From Streptomyces sp. NBC_00708 (lineage in GTDB: Bacteria; Actinomycetota; Actinomycetes; Streptomycetales; Streptomycetaceae), in assembly GCA_036226585.1 (NCBI GenBank), contig CP108998.1:62001-126000 (forward strand): a stretch of DNA of 64,000 bases, given 5' to 3'. Position 1 is the stretch's first letter. Every line of letters starts with the position of its first letter. The position numbers were made by a program, and so were the translations under genes. The notes beneath the pieces were generated by a model, which saw only the letters and a list, made by a program, of their open reading frames with translations, had not been told where the DNA came from and did no database searches. Positions 23,649-31,971 of this stretch are shown one piece after another.

Positions 23649-24455
23649 GTGCCCGAAGTGAACAGTCCCTATCAGCCCGGCACCCCCTGCTGGATCGACC
23701 TGATGGTCCCCGACCAGCAGGCCGCCATCGACTTCTACTGCGACCTCTTCGGCTGGCAGGGCGAGGTGGGCCCGCCCGAGCAGGGCGGCTACACCGTCTG
23801 CACGCTGAAGGGCAAGGCGGTCGCCGGGATCATGAAGGCGATGAACCCGGACGGTACGGTGCCGGACCCGATGCCGCCGACGGCGTGGACGACGTACCTC
23901 TCGACGGACGACATCGACGCCACCGTCGCCTCCGTCACCGACGCGGGCGGCCGGGCGGTCGTGCCCCCGATGGACGTCATGGACCTCGGCCGGATGGGCG
24001 TGATCGCCGACCCGGCGGGCGCGGTCTTCGGCCTCTGGCAGCCCGGCACCTTCGGCGGTGCGGCCATCGTCAACGAGCACGGCGCGCTGATCTGGAGCGA
24101 GCTGGTCACGCCCGACCTGGCGGCGGCGTCCGCGTTCTACTCGGCCGTCCTGCCGGTGACGACGGCGCGCTCCGAGATGGAGGGCGCCGAAGGCTACGTC
24201 GAGTTCCAGGTCGCCGGGCGGGCGGTGGGCGGAATGATGGACATGAGCCAGATGCCGCCCGGCGTCACACCGCACTGGCAGCCGTACTTCAACGTGGACA
24301 GCGTGGACGACATCCAGGCCGCCGCCGTCCGCGCCGGAGCCACGGTCCTGGCCCCCGCCTTCAACATGGTCGCCGGCCGCATGGCGGTCCTGGCCGACCC
24401 CCAGGGCGGCGCGTTCTCCGTCATCGCGCCGAAGCCGCAGGAGGGCTCGGCCTGA
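23649..24455 (+). CDS. VOC-superfamily protein with two glyoxalase-like domains
   Basis: The 268-residue protein is a tandem of two VOC modules: residues about 10-125 (CWIDLMVPDQQAAIDFYCDL and AGAVFGLWQPG) and about 135-262 (WSELVTPDLAAASAFYSAVL and PQGGAFSVIAP). VOC proteins are metal-dependent glyoxalases, dioxygenases and drug-binding or drug-modifying proteins. This two-domain type is often annotated as a hydrolase or antibiotic-binding protein without proof. It starts at a GTG with CGGAGG upstream, stands alone, and is followed by a good terminator. Confidence 0.8.
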   Translation: MPEVNSPYQPGTPCWIDLMVPDQQAAIDFYCDLFGWQGEVGPPEQGGYTVCTLKGKAVAGIMKAMNPDGTVPDPMPPTAWTTYLSTDDIDATVASVTDAGGRAVVPPMDVMDLGRMGVIADPAGAVFGLWQPGTFGGAAIVNEHGALIWSELVTPDLAAASAFYSAVLPVTTARSEMEGAEGYVEFQVAGRAVGGMMDMSQMPPGVTPHWQPYFNVDSVDDIQAAAVRAGATVLAPAFNMVAGRMAVLADPQGGAFSVIAPKPQEGSA

Positions 24456-24462
24456 CGTGAAC

Positions 24463-24495
24463 CGGGTGCGCGGAGGCCCCGCCTCCCCGCACCCG
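24463..24495 (+). terminator. Intrinsic terminator hairpin, 15-bp stem with one mismatch
   Basis: CGGGTGCG-C-GGAGGC (24463-24477) pairs with GCCTCC-C-CGCACCCG (24481-24495) around a 3-base loop. It lies 8 bases after the VOC gene stop. Confidence 0.65.
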
Positions 24496-24524
24496 ACGTC
24501 GTACGCGCGTGCGAAGATCGCGCG

Positions 24525-25061
24525 GTGAACGACCTGAACCCGTGCCCCGAAGACCTGCGCTTCCGGCGCGCCCGTGACGCCGACCTCGCCTCCCTCGTAC
24601 GGCTGCGCGACGACGCGGCCCGGCGGCTGCTCGCCCAGGGGGTCACCGGCCAGTGGCACCCCGGTGAGCTGGGCGAGGACCACTTCCGCCGGATCATGGA
24701 GACCGGGGAGGTGTGGCTCGCGGAGGCCGGCGGCCGGGCGGTCGGGGCCTGGGAGCTGTGGTGGCAGGACGAGGACGCCTGGGGCCCGCAGCCGGTCCCG
24801 GCCGGTTACGTGCACCGGCTGATGGTGGACCGGGCCCGGGTCCCCTCCGGCACGGGGCGCCGGCTCCTGCACGCCGCCGAGCGCCGGGTGGCCGAGGCGG
24901 GCCGGACCCTGGTGCGCCTGGACTGCCTGGCGGGCAACGAGCCCCTGACCGCGTACTACCTCGGCGCCGGCTACAGGGTGGCCGGACGCAAGGAGGGCAA
25001 ACCGCAGCCGGGCGGTGCGCCCAAGTCGTTCACGCTCCTCGAGAAGGACCTGGCGGACTGA
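24525..25061 (+). CDS. GNAT-family N-acetyltransferase
   Basis: The 178-residue single-domain protein has the acetyl-CoA motif in VDRARVPSGTGRRLLHAAE, a slightly diverged Q/RxxGxG/A loop, and the later LDCLAGNEPLTAYYLGAGY segment typical of the family's C-terminal strand and helix. The region DAARRLLAQGVTGQW resembles GNATs annotated as toxin or drug acetylases. Starts at GTG 24525, with no strong ribosome site. The substrate is unknown. It is a single gene, convergent with the SnoaL-like gene that follows. Confidence 0.75.
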   Translation: MNDLNPCPEDLRFRRARDADLASLVRLRDDAARRLLAQGVTGQWHPGELGEDHFRRIMETGEVWLAEAGGRAVGAWELWWQDEDAWGPQPVPAGYVHRLMVDRARVPSGTGRRLLHAAERRVAEAGRTLVRLDCLAGNEPLTAYYLGAGYRVAGRKEGKPQPGGAPKSFTLLEKDLAD

Positions 25062-25107
25062 CCGGCGCCGAAGCGGTCGGCCCGCCGAGGGGTGGTCCGG
25101 CGCCCCG

Positions 25108-25521
25108 TCAGCCCGCCACGACCGGCGTGTTCTGGCAGGCGGTCAGCAGCCACCGCCCGTCGTCCGCCCGGCTCATCACGTACAGCGGGGCGCCCTCGCT
25201 CTCCCCGTCCGGGGTCACATAGCGCTGGCGCACCTTGACCGCCGCGACGTCCGGGCGGATGAAGAGGACGTGTGCCACCTCGTAGGTGACCTTGCCGTCG
25301 AACTCGGAGGCGGGGAGCACGGTCCGGGTGAACTCGGAGATCGCGTCGAGGCCGATGAGTACCTTGCCGTGGCCCGTCGTCCAGACCGCGTCGGGCCGGA
25401 AGAGGGCGAGGAACGCGTCGGGGTCCTTGCGCTGCTGGGAGCGCTCGACGGTGGCGACGGCCTGACGGATCGCCTCGATATCGGCGGTGTGCGCCGGGGG
25501 TTCGGTGGTCATGCCGGTCAT
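25108..25521 (-). CDS. SgcJ/EcaC-type SnoaL-like protein
   Basis: The 137-residue NTF2-fold protein resembles the SgcJ/EcaC/DUF4440 group: IRQAVATVERSQQRKDPDAF, LFRPDAVWTTGHGKVLIG, and RYVTPDGESEGAPLYVMS with a final RWLLTACQNTPV. SgcJ-like proteins are found in enediyne and other clusters, but most are free-standing with no known reaction. It begins 9 bases after the stop of the MFS gene in the same orientation, so it is probably expressed with the pump under the TetR regulator. Confidence 0.75.
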   Translation of the reverse strand: MTGMTTEPPAHTADIEAIRQAVATVERSQQRKDPDAFLALFRPDAVWTTGHGKVLIGLDAISEFTRTVLPASEFDGKVTYEVAHVLFIRPDVAAVKVRQRYVTPDGESEGAPLYVMSRADDGRWLLTACQNTPVVAG

Positions 25522-25530
25522 CCTGCAACC

Positions 25531-26988
25531 TCAACTCCGGTTGAGATCAAGGGCCGACGATGCCGGGGCGGTGGCCGCCTCCGGGGCCTGGGCGGTCTCT
25601 GCGGTCCGGGACCTCGCCAGCCACAGGCCGGTGAACACGGCGGTGGCCAGGGTGACGGCGCCGGCCGCGACGAACGCGCTGTTGAGACCGGCCTCGAAGG
25701 AGGCGCCGCCGGACTCCCGGGTACGGACGACGGCCCCGAGCACCGCCACGCCGAGCACCGCGCCGATCTGCCGGGTGGTGCTGCTGATGCCCGAGGCGAG
25801 ACCGCCCTCCTGCGGGCTGACCGACTGGATGGCGGCTCCCGTCAGCGGGGACATGGTCAGGGCGAAGCCGGTGCCGACGACCGCCAGCCGCCACCACACG
25901 TTCCCGTAACCGGTGTCGGCGTGCACCGTGCCGAGCGCCAGCAACCCCAGTCCGGCCAGGCCCAGCCCTGTGGTGACCACGACGCGGAAGCCGTAGCGGG
26001 CGGCGAGCCGGCCCGCGTACGGGCTGACGACCACCATCGCGAGGGACATCGGCAGCGTCTGGAGTCCGGCGCGCAGGATCGAGCTGCCCTGGACGTACAC
26101 GAAGAACTGGGAGAAGAAGAACGACGAGCCCATCAGCGTGAACCCGACCACGACCATCGCGGTGTTGGACACGGTGAACAGGCGCTCCCGGAACAGCCGC
26201 AGCGGCAGCATCGGCGCGGGGCGGCGGGCCTCGACGGCGACGAAGGCCGCGAGGAGGAGCACCCCGGCGGTGAAGCTGCCCAGGATCAGCGGCGACGTCC
26301 AGCCACGGGCACCGCCCTCGATCAGCCCGTAGGTCAGCGTGCCCACCCCCAGAACGGACAGCACCGTCCCCGGGATGTCGATCGCGGGAGCCTTGGGGTT
26401 GCGGCTCTCGTCGAGGCTGCGCAGACCGGCCACCAGGAGGATCACGCCGATCGGCAGGTTGACCAGGAAGATCGCGGACCAGCCGAACGCGTCGGTGAGC
26501 GCGCCGCCGGCCACGGGGCCCGCGGCGAGACCGATCCCACTGAGCCCGGCCCACAGGCCGATCGCCTTCACGCGTTCCTGCGGCACGGGATACGCGGCGG
26601 CGAGCAGGGCGAGCGAGGCGGGGCTGAGCGCGGCGGCCCCGACGCCCTGGAGCACCCGGCCGGCGATCAGCCAGCCGAGCGAGGGCGCGAGGGCGCACAG
26701 CGCCGAGGCGGCGGTGAACACGGCGACGCCGGTCAGGTAGACGCGCTTGCGGCCGAACCGGTCGGCGAAGACGCCGCCGGACAGCAGCAGCATCGCGACG
26801 AGCAGGACGTACGCGTCGACGATCCACTGCAGACCGGTGAGCTCGATGTGCAGCCCCTGCTGCATGTCGGGCAGCGCCGCTCCGACGATCGTGTTGTCGA
26901 GCAGAACCATGAACTGGCCCAGGCAGGTCACCGTGAGCAGCACGGCCCGGTGCGAACGACTGCCTACGGCCGCGGGCGAAGCCGCCAT
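25531..26988 (-). CDS. MFS drug exporter, DHA2/EmrB type
   Basis: The 485-residue protein has about 14 TM segments, MVLLDNTIVGAALPDMQQGL in TM1 and GGVFADRFGRKRVYLTG in loop 2-3. It is a proton-coupled multidrug pump. The divergent TetR gene and two 21-bp palindromes in the 140-base intergenic region show how it is probably controlled. The downstream SnoaL-like gene follows after 9 bases, suggesting a pump plus small binding or modifying protein operon. Confidence 0.9.
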   Translation of the reverse strand: MAASPAAVGSRSHRAVLLTVTCLGQFMVLLDNTIVGAALPDMQQGLHIELTGLQWIVDAYVLLVAMLLLSGGVFADRFGRKRVYLTGVAVFTAASALCALAPSLGWLIAGRVLQGVGAAALSPASLALLAAAYPVPQERVKAIGLWAGLSGIGLAAGPVAGGALTDAFGWSAIFLVNLPIGVILLVAGLRSLDESRNPKAPAIDIPGTVLSVLGVGTLTYGLIEGGARGWTSPLILGSFTAGVLLLAAFVAVEARRPAPMLPLRLFRERLFTVSNTAMVVVGFTLMGSSFFFSQFFVYVQGSSILRAGLQTLPMSLAMVVVSPYAGRLAARYGFRVVVTTGLGLAGLGLLALGTVHADTGYGNVWWRLAVVGTGFALTMSPLTGAAIQSVSPQEGGLASGISSTTRQIGAVLGVAVLGAVVRTRESGGASFEAGLNSAFVAAGAVTLATAVFTGLWLARSRTAETAQAPEAATAPASSALDLNRS

Positions 26989-27047
26989 GGGGATTCCTCT
27001 CGATCGATGGACGTGCGCGCCCGGCGGAACATCCGGCCCGACGCTTT

Positions 27048-27068
27048 AACGCAGTCGACGACTGCGTT
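27048..27068. promoter_or_regulatory. 21-bp perfect palindrome, TetR operator 1
   Basis: Half-site AACGCAGTCG is followed by one central base and its exact reverse complement. It lies 60 bases upstream of the pump start. A degenerate second copy at 27097-27117 supports a real operator. Confidence 0.7.
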
Positions 27069-27096
27069 TGGTGACTGTAAGGCGGGTCGCCTCTTA

Positions 27097-27117
27097 AACG
27101 CAAGTGGTAACTGCGTT
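27097..27117. promoter_or_regulatory. 21-bp imperfect palindrome, TetR operator 2
   Basis: It has the same outer arms AACGCA and TGCGTT as operator 1 but a diverged centre. Its end is 11 bases before the TetR start codon, so binding would block the regulator's own transcription. Centres of the two sites are 49 bp apart. Confidence 0.65.
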
Positions 27118-27128
27118 AAGGTGGTGGG

Positions 27129-27719
27129 ATGAACGAGAAGGAGCGGACCCGGCGGCCCGGCGGACGCAGCGCCCGCGTCGGCGCGCAGGTGCACCAGGCC
27201 GTCACCGAACTGATCGGCGAGCGCGGTTACGGCAACTTCACCGTCGGCGAGGTGGCGGCCCGCGCGGGCGTGGCCGACAGCAGCGTCTACCGCCGGTGGG
27301 GCAACCTGGAGGCCCTGCTCAGCGACGTGGTGCTGCACCGCCTGAACGCGCGGTCGCCGATGCCCGACACCGGAAGCCTGGCCGGCGACCTGCGTACGTA
27401 CGCGGCCCAGGTGGCCCGCGAGATCACCGGGCCCGACGGCCCGGTGCTGCTGCACCTCGCCGTCGCGCTGTCGGGCACGGGGGAGCAGGGCGTGCGGGCG
27501 CGGGAGAGCCTCCGCGCCGACCGCACCCGGCAGTTGCAGTCGATGCTCGACCGCGCCGGCGACCGCGGCGAGGACGCACCCGACGCGTTCGAGGTCCTGG
27601 ACCACATCCTGGCCCCGATGTACATCCGCGTCCTGTTCGGCATGGGCCCGCTCACGCCGGAGTACGTGGACGGGCTGGTCGACCGGCTGCTTCGCACTCC
27701 CGGTCCGTCCGCTACGTAA
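27129..27719 (+). CDS. TetR-family repressor of the adjacent efflux operon
   Basis: The 196-residue protein has an N-terminal HTH (GNFTVGEVAARAGVADSSVY, then RRWGNLEALLSDVV) and an all-helical C-terminal ligand domain of the TetR_C type. It is divergent from the DHA2 pump gene. Two copies of an AACGCA-centred palindrome in between are likely its binding sites, implying autorepression and pump repression relieved by a drug-like ligand. It overlaps the convergent lysE-type gene by 8 bases at the 3' end. Confidence 0.85.
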   Translation: MNEKERTRRPGGRSARVGAQVHQAVTELIGERGYGNFTVGEVAARAGVADSSVYRRWGNLEALLSDVVLHRLNARSPMPDTGSLAGDLRTYAAQVAREITGPDGPVLLHLAVALSGTGEQGVRARESLRADRTRQLQSMLDRAGDRGEDAPDAFEVLDHILAPMYIRVLFGMGPLTPEYVDGLVDRLLRTPGPSAT

Positions 27720-28335
27720 GGGCGCTCCGGACCCCGAGGGCGATGAGGACCGCTGACGTGGCCCTGGCGGCGGTCCGCCGGAAGCGGGGCCGGTTCAGCG
27801 CGTGCGAGGCGCGCAGGATGAGGAACGTCCAGGCGGTGAGCCAGAGCGCGATCAGCAGTGCGTGGGCGGTGGCCAGCGTGAGGATCTGGCCGCCGAAGGG
27901 CCGGCGGGGCGCGATGAACTGGGGGACCAGGGTCAAGTAGACCGCCGCCGCCTTGGGGTTGAGGACATTGGCGAGCAGCGCCTGGACGAAGACGGAGTCC
28001 GGCCCCTTCGGCAGGCGCCGGCGGGCGGGGGTGGGCGCCGCGTCGGCGCGGGCCGAACGCCACGTCCACACGCCCAGGCCGACGAGGTAGACCGCGCCGG
28101 TGAGCCGGACGGCGGTGAAGGCGACGCTGGAGTGCATGACCAGGGCCGACAGGCCGGCCATGGCGAGGACGGCGTGGGTGTACAGGCCGGTGACGGTGCC
28201 GAGGACGACGGGGAGGGCCCGGCGGCGGCCGCCGCCGGTGACGTGCCGGACCAGCAGCGCCAGGCTGGCCCCCGGGGTGGCGATCAGCGGGAGGATCGCC
28301 ACCAGGAACCCGGCGACGGCGTACGGATGGACCAC
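27712..28335 (-). CDS. LysE/RhtB-family amino acid exporter
   Basis: The 207-residue membrane protein shows six TM segments and the LysE hallmarks ATPGASLALLVRHVTGGGRRRAL in the first loop (start ATPGASLALL) and LNPKAAAVYLTLVPQF. Family members export lysine, homoserine, threonine or related amino acids when internal levels rise. It starts at GTG 28335 and is followed upstream by a phosphodiesterase gene in the same orientation, 34 bases away, so the two may form an operon. The specific substrate cannot be told. Confidence 0.85.
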   Translation of the reverse strand: MVHPYAVAGFLVAILPLIATPGASLALLVRHVTGGGRRRALPVVLGTVTGLYTHAVLAMAGLSALVMHSSVAFTAVRLTGAVYLVGLGVWTWRSARADAAPTPARRRLPKGPDSVFVQALLANVLNPKAAAVYLTLVPQFIAPRRPFGGQILTLATAHALLIALWLTAWTFLILRASHALNRPRFRRTAARATSAVLIALGVRSALT

Positions 28336-28369
28336 GGTGCCTCCGGTGCGTGCGTGCGGGCGGGAGAGG

Positions 28370-29113
28370 TCAGAGCACGACGCGGTAATGGGTGGTCAGG
28401 CGCCCGTCGTCGTCCAGGACGTGGAAGGCGAGGCCGGGCGGCTGCTCGCGGTCCGCCGGCTCGTCGCCCTCCCAGGGCATGCGCAGGGTCCAGGTGACGG
28501 CCGGTGCCACGATCACCGGACGCCCCGCGAAGGTTGAGGCGGCGGCGGTGTGGGCGTGGCCGGTGAGGACGGCGGCGATCTGCGGGTGCGCGGCGAGCAG
28601 TTCGGCCAGCCGGCCGGGCTCCTCCAGCCTGCAGGAGTCGGGCAGCGGGTGGTGGAGTGCGACCGGCGGCTGGTGGAACGCGATCAGCGCCGGACGGTCG
28701 GGCGGCAGGGCGGTGAGGGTGGAGTCGATCCAGCCGAGCGTCCGTGCGTCCAGGAGCCCTTCGTCGCGGCCGGGGATGGTGGAGTCGCACATCAGGACGG
28801 TGGTGCCGGCGATGTGGTGGACCCGGTCGACGGGGCCGGGCTCGGGAGCCTCGCCCAGCAGGGCCTTGCGGTAGGCGGGGCGCGCGTCGTGGTTCCCCGG
28901 ACACGTGAGCACGGGGAACGGGGCGGTCAGGATCCGGGCCGCCTCCTCGTACTCGGCCTCCTCGCCGTGGTCGGCGATGTCCCCGGTGACCAGCAGTGCG
29001 TCGACCGGGTGCGGGAGGGCTCGTACGTAGTCCATGACGCGGGTGGCGCGCAGGGTCGCCCTCTCGCTGCCGTCCAGGTGCAGGTCGCTGATGTGGGCCA
29101 GTAGCAGCGTCAT
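28370..29113 (-). CDS. Calcineurin-like metallophosphoesterase (CpdA-type)
   Basis: The 247-residue protein has every motif of class III phosphodiesterases in order: HISDLHLDG (DxH), VTGDIADHG (GD), CPGNHDARP (GNHD), FHQPPVAL (H) and LTGHAHTAAAS (GHxH). The family hydrolyses cyclic nucleotides or other phosphodiesters using a dinuclear metal centre in the cytoplasm. The size matches CpdA, but cAMP activity is not proven. It faces the CGNR gene across a region with a 9-bp inverted repeat. Confidence 0.85.
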   Translation of the reverse strand: MTLLLAHISDLHLDGSERATLRATRVMDYVRALPHPVDALLVTGDIADHGEEAEYEEAARILTAPFPVLTCPGNHDARPAYRKALLGEAPEPGPVDRVHHIAGTTVLMCDSTIPGRDEGLLDARTLGWIDSTLTALPPDRPALIAFHQPPVALHHPLPDSCRLEEPGRLAELLAAHPQIAAVLTGHAHTAAASTFAGRPVIVAPAVTWTLRMPWEGDEPADREQPPGLAFHVLDDDGRLTTHYRVVL

Positions 29114-29155
29114 TCCGCGGTCTCCTCCATGGCGGACACGGCCGCCCTCCGACTT

Positions 29156-29183
29156 CTAACGGAAGTTTTCTGTTTTCCGTTAG
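29156..29183. promoter_or_regulatory. 28-bp inverted repeat, candidate operator
   Basis: CTAACGGAA (29156-29164) and TTCCGTTAG (29175-29183) are perfect 9-base arms around a T-rich 10-base spacer. It lies between divergent phosphodiesterase and CGNR genes and is the only AT-rich patch in the area, so it probably overlaps the promoters. Confidence 0.55.
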
Positions 29184-29257
29184 AGACCCTAGAGTGTGCG
29201 CGGGGATGTGATCAAGTGGACCGACGAGCCGGCACCGGGACGGAAAGGGGATGCCTC

Positions 29258-29893
29258 GTGGAGCGATGGCTGGCACTGGAACTGGCGAGCACGATCCGCC
29301 ACGACGGGGACGGCGGTGTCGCCGACGACCTCGCCACGGTCCGGGGAACGACGGACTGGATCGAGGAACAGCGGGATCTGCTGACCGGTCACCTCCCGGC
29401 CGGAGCGCTCGTGGCGGACGAGGACCTCCGGCTCCGGATCGTCGAGCTGCGCCAGGGGGTCCGCGCCCTGTTCGCCCGGCTGGTCACACCCGCTCCCCCC
29501 AGCCCGGCGGACGCCCATCGCCTGCTGCCCGCCGACGAGGCGCTGGACCGCCTCAACACCGCTGCCGCGCGGGAACCGGTCGTCCCGCGGCTGGACTGGC
29601 CCGACGGCCGGGTCCCCGCCGTCCGGCTGCTGTCCGCGGAGACCGATCCGCACGTCCGGCTCGTCGCCGCCCTGGCACGGGCGGCCATCGACTTCCTGGC
29701 CGGGCCGCAGAGCACGCGGTTGCGCTCCTGCACCGCGCCGCGCTGCGTGCGTTACTTCGTCAAGAGCCATGGCAGGCAGGAGTGGTGCAAGCCGTCCTGC
29801 GGGAACCGCGCCCGCGCGGCCCGCCACTACCGGCGCCGGCGTACGGCGGACACCCCCTCCGGCGCCGGTACGGGTGAATCAGTGAAGAGGTAG
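29258..29893 (+). CDS. CGNR zinc-finger / ABATE-domain regulator
   Basis: The 211-residue protein has an N-terminal ABATE-like helical domain and a C-terminal CGNR zinc finger: CTAPRCVRYF, then WCKPSCGNRARAARHYRRR, with ligands spaced C-x4-C-x13-C-x3-C. These proteins are thought to be stress- or ligand-responsive transcription regulators. I chose GTG 29258 with GGAAAGGGG upstream; the frame extends to 29129 but would cross the operator. It may bind the 29156-29183 repeat and control itself and the divergent phosphodiesterase-LysE pair (inference). It overlaps the convergent MFS gene by 15 bases. Confidence 0.75.
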   Translation: MERWLALELASTIRHDGDGGVADDLATVRGTTDWIEEQRDLLTGHLPAGALVADEDLRLRIVELRQGVRALFARLVTPAPPSPADAHRLLPADEALDRLNTAAAREPVVPRLDWPDGRVPAVRLLSAETDPHVRLVAALARAAIDFLAGPQSTRLRSCTAPRCVRYFVKSHGRQEWCKPSCGNRARAARHYRRRRTADTPSGAGTGESVKR

Positions 29894-31192
29894 GGCGGGT
29901 TCGCCGTCAGCGGCCGGTGGACGCGGGGGACCGCTCGTCGTCCGGCGGGACGTCGGCAGGTCGCGGGAGCGCCGGACCGGGGAGAAGAGCAGAATCAGCG
30001 CGGCGAGCGGGATCCCCGCTGTCGTGATGGCCATGGCGGTGCGCAGGCCGAGTGCGGTACCGAGCACGCCGCCGAGCAACGCTCCGACGGGGATGGCTCC
30101 GTAGCTGAGGAATGCCGCGCTCGCGGTGAGACGGCCGAGGAGATCCGGCGGGCAGTAGCGTTGCTGGAAGCTCGCCTTGATGATGTTGCCGGCGACGACA
30201 CCCGCGGAGACGCTGAAGCCGCCTGCCACGAAGAGCAGGGTCCCGGCTCCGCCGACGGTCAGCGGGATGAGCAGACCGAGTGCGGGAAGTCCCAGTTCGA
30301 ACAGCAGTGTCGCGCGGGCCGTGCCGATCCTGTGAGCGACCCGGCGTGCCGCGAGTGCCCCGGCCACGCCTCCGGCACTGGTCGCCGCGATGAGTGCGCC
30401 GACCGTCCCCGGGGTCAGGCCGACGCTTCGGACCAGGAAGACCACCTGGATCGACTGGTACCCCATAAGAGCCAGGTTGGAGGCGGCTCCGAAGAGGGTG
30501 AACGTACGGAACCAGGGGTCGACGGCGATCAGCCGCAGGCCTGCGCGGACCTCGCTGACCAGTGACGTGGGGCCCTGTCCGGTTCGGGTGATGCGTGGCT
30601 CGCGATGCCGGATGCCCGCGAGGCACAGGAGCGAGACGAGGAACGTGGCGGCGTTGGCGAACATCCCGTTCACCGCACCTGCCACCTGTGCGATCAGGCC
30701 GCCGGAGCCGAGCCCGGCAATCTGCGCGGCGGATGCGCTGCCGTGCAGTTTGGCGTTGCCTTCGGGCTGGTCGTCGGGTTCCAGAATGCTGGGGAGATAG
30801 GCGGTGTAGGCGGTCTGGAAGAACACCGCCGCCGTGCCTGTCAGCAGGGCGACGGCCAGGAGGAGTCCGATGCTCAGCCGGCCGGACCACGCGGTGACCG
30901 GGACGCCGGCGAAGAGTACGAGAGAGACCGCGGCGGAGGTCAGCATGACCGGTCTGCGGCGCAGCCGGTCCACCCAGGCACCGACCGGGAGGCCGATGAT
31001 CAGCCAGGGGGCCCAGGCGGCGGCGCTCAGGAGGCCGACCTCGAAGGTGCTGGCGTGCAGGGTGGAGACGGCGACCAGCGGCATCGACACCCCGGTGACG
31101 GACGCGCCGAACTTGCCGGCGGTCTCGCCGCACCACAGCAGGCGGAAATCGCGGTGGCGGCGCAGGAGGCCGCCGCGTATGCCGTGGCTCAT
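29879..31192 (-). CDS. MFS transporter, MFS_3/enterobactin-exporter-like (12 TM)
   Basis: The 437-residue protein has about 12 TM segments. It starts MSHGIRGGLLRRHRDFRLLW, the typical front of MFS_3 drug or siderophore exporters, and has GAWVDRLRRRPVM in loop 2-3. A much longer open frame upstream is a shadow: the ATG at 31192 overlaps the ArsR stop as ATGA and fits the family start. It is co-transcribed with the ArsR-type regulator upstream, so its expression is probably set by that regulator. The substrate is unknown. Confidence 0.85.
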   Translation of the reverse strand: MSHGIRGGLLRRHRDFRLLWCGETAGKFGASVTGVSMPLVAVSTLHASTFEVGLLSAAAWAPWLIIGLPVGAWVDRLRRRPVMLTSAAVSLVLFAGVPVTAWSGRLSIGLLLAVALLTGTAAVFFQTAYTAYLPSILEPDDQPEGNAKLHGSASAAQIAGLGSGGLIAQVAGAVNGMFANAATFLVSLLCLAGIRHREPRITRTGQGPTSLVSEVRAGLRLIAVDPWFRTFTLFGAASNLALMGYQSIQVVFLVRSVGLTPGTVGALIAATSAGGVAGALAARRVAHRIGTARATLLFELGLPALGLLIPLTVGGAGTLLFVAGGFSVSAGVVAGNIIKASFQQRYCPPDLLGRLTASAAFLSYGAIPVGALLGGVLGTALGLRTAMAITTAGIPLAALILLFSPVRRSRDLPTSRRTTSGPPRPPAADGEPALPLH

Positions 31193-31794
31193 GCGGAGCC
31201 GCGCTTCTTGCGGGGGAAGGACTGGAGCTGCACGACGACAGGAAGCGCGTCCGGGGCGGGCTCGGTGTCCGGAGCGGGGGTATGGCGGGCGATGACGGCC
31301 ATCAGCTCCGCGTTGAGCGCCTCCAGTTGCTTCGGGGTCATCCGCAGGTCGCTCCGGTCCGAGATGGTGCCGGCGTTCCGCCAGCTGTCGTCCCAGTCCT
31401 CGCCGATGTAGGTCACGACCCGGCTGAAGTACTGCTGCAGCAGTTCGTGCAGATACACCGACAGCGCACCCCGGGTGTCGGGATCGTCGCGGAAATCGGC
31501 GGTGTTCAGCTCGTTGGAGACGTCGGCCCTCTTCCACCAGCGCTCGCGTTTCGTGCCGCGTCCGGTTTCCTCCACGATGAAGCCGTGCTCGGCGAGGTGG
31601 CGCAAGTGCCAGCTGATGGTGCCGGTGTTCTCCCCGAGGCGTTCGGCGAGCCTGGTGGCGGTGGCGGGGCCGTCCAGGCTGAGCAGTTCGAAGATGTTCA
31701 TCCGCAGCGGATGGGCCAGCCCCCGCAGGCTGCGCGCGTCGAGGCGCCGGGTGGGCTTGGCGGACGCCGATGTGTGTTCGGGTTCGTCGGACAT
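31189..31794 (-). CDS. ArsR-family winged-helix regulator
   Basis: The 201-residue protein has an N-terminal winged HTH (RGLAHPLRMNIFELLS, then RLAERLGENTGTISWHLRHL and a wing) followed by a helical C-terminal region with no cysteine metal site, so it senses something other than a metal thiolate ligand. I chose the ATG at 31794; an upstream ATG at 31857 would put the palindromes inside the gene. Two exact GCAGAG-N4-CTCTGC palindromes lie 17-60 bases before the start. It forms an operon with the MFS_3 gene and is probably autoregulated. Confidence 0.8.
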   Translation of the reverse strand: MSDEPEHTSASAKPTRRLDARSLRGLAHPLRMNIFELLSLDGPATATRLAERLGENTGTISWHLRHLAEHGFIVEETGRGTKRERWWKRADVSNELNTADFRDDPDTRGALSVYLHELLQQYFSRVVTYIGEDWDDSWRNAGTISDRSDLRMTPKQLEALNAELMAVIARHTPAPDTEPAPDALPVVVQLQSFPRKKRGSA

Positions 31795-31810
31795 GGCCAC
31801 AGCATAGGTT

Positions 31811-31826
31811 GCAGAGTTTCCTCTGC
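31811..31826. promoter_or_regulatory. 16-bp palindrome, ArsR operator 1
   Basis: GCAGAG-TTTC-CTCTGC has perfect 6-base arms. It is one of two copies 28 bp apart, upstream of the ArsR gene. Confidence 0.7.
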
Positions 31827-31838
31827 ATAGGAGTCTTT

Positions 31839-31854
31839 GCAGAGAAAACTCTGC
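31839..31854. promoter_or_regulatory. 16-bp palindrome, ArsR operator 2
   Basis: GCAGAG-AAAA-CTCTGC has the same arms as the first copy with a different centre. Conservation of the arms only is the expected pattern for a dimer-binding site. Confidence 0.7.
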
Positions 31855-31971
31855 CAATGCGAGGCATCCCTGTCGGTGCGGCGGGTGCGGCGGGTGCGAT
31901 GGGTGCGGCGGGACGACCGAGCAGCCGTGTGGCCGCGGGAGCGACGGACGATGCCTTCGGCTGATTCCGTG

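Noticed and set aside
25015..27132. Plus-strand frame of 705 codons opposite the 25531-26988 MFS gene
   Set aside because: Antisense to a gene with clear family motifs and operators; no start site.
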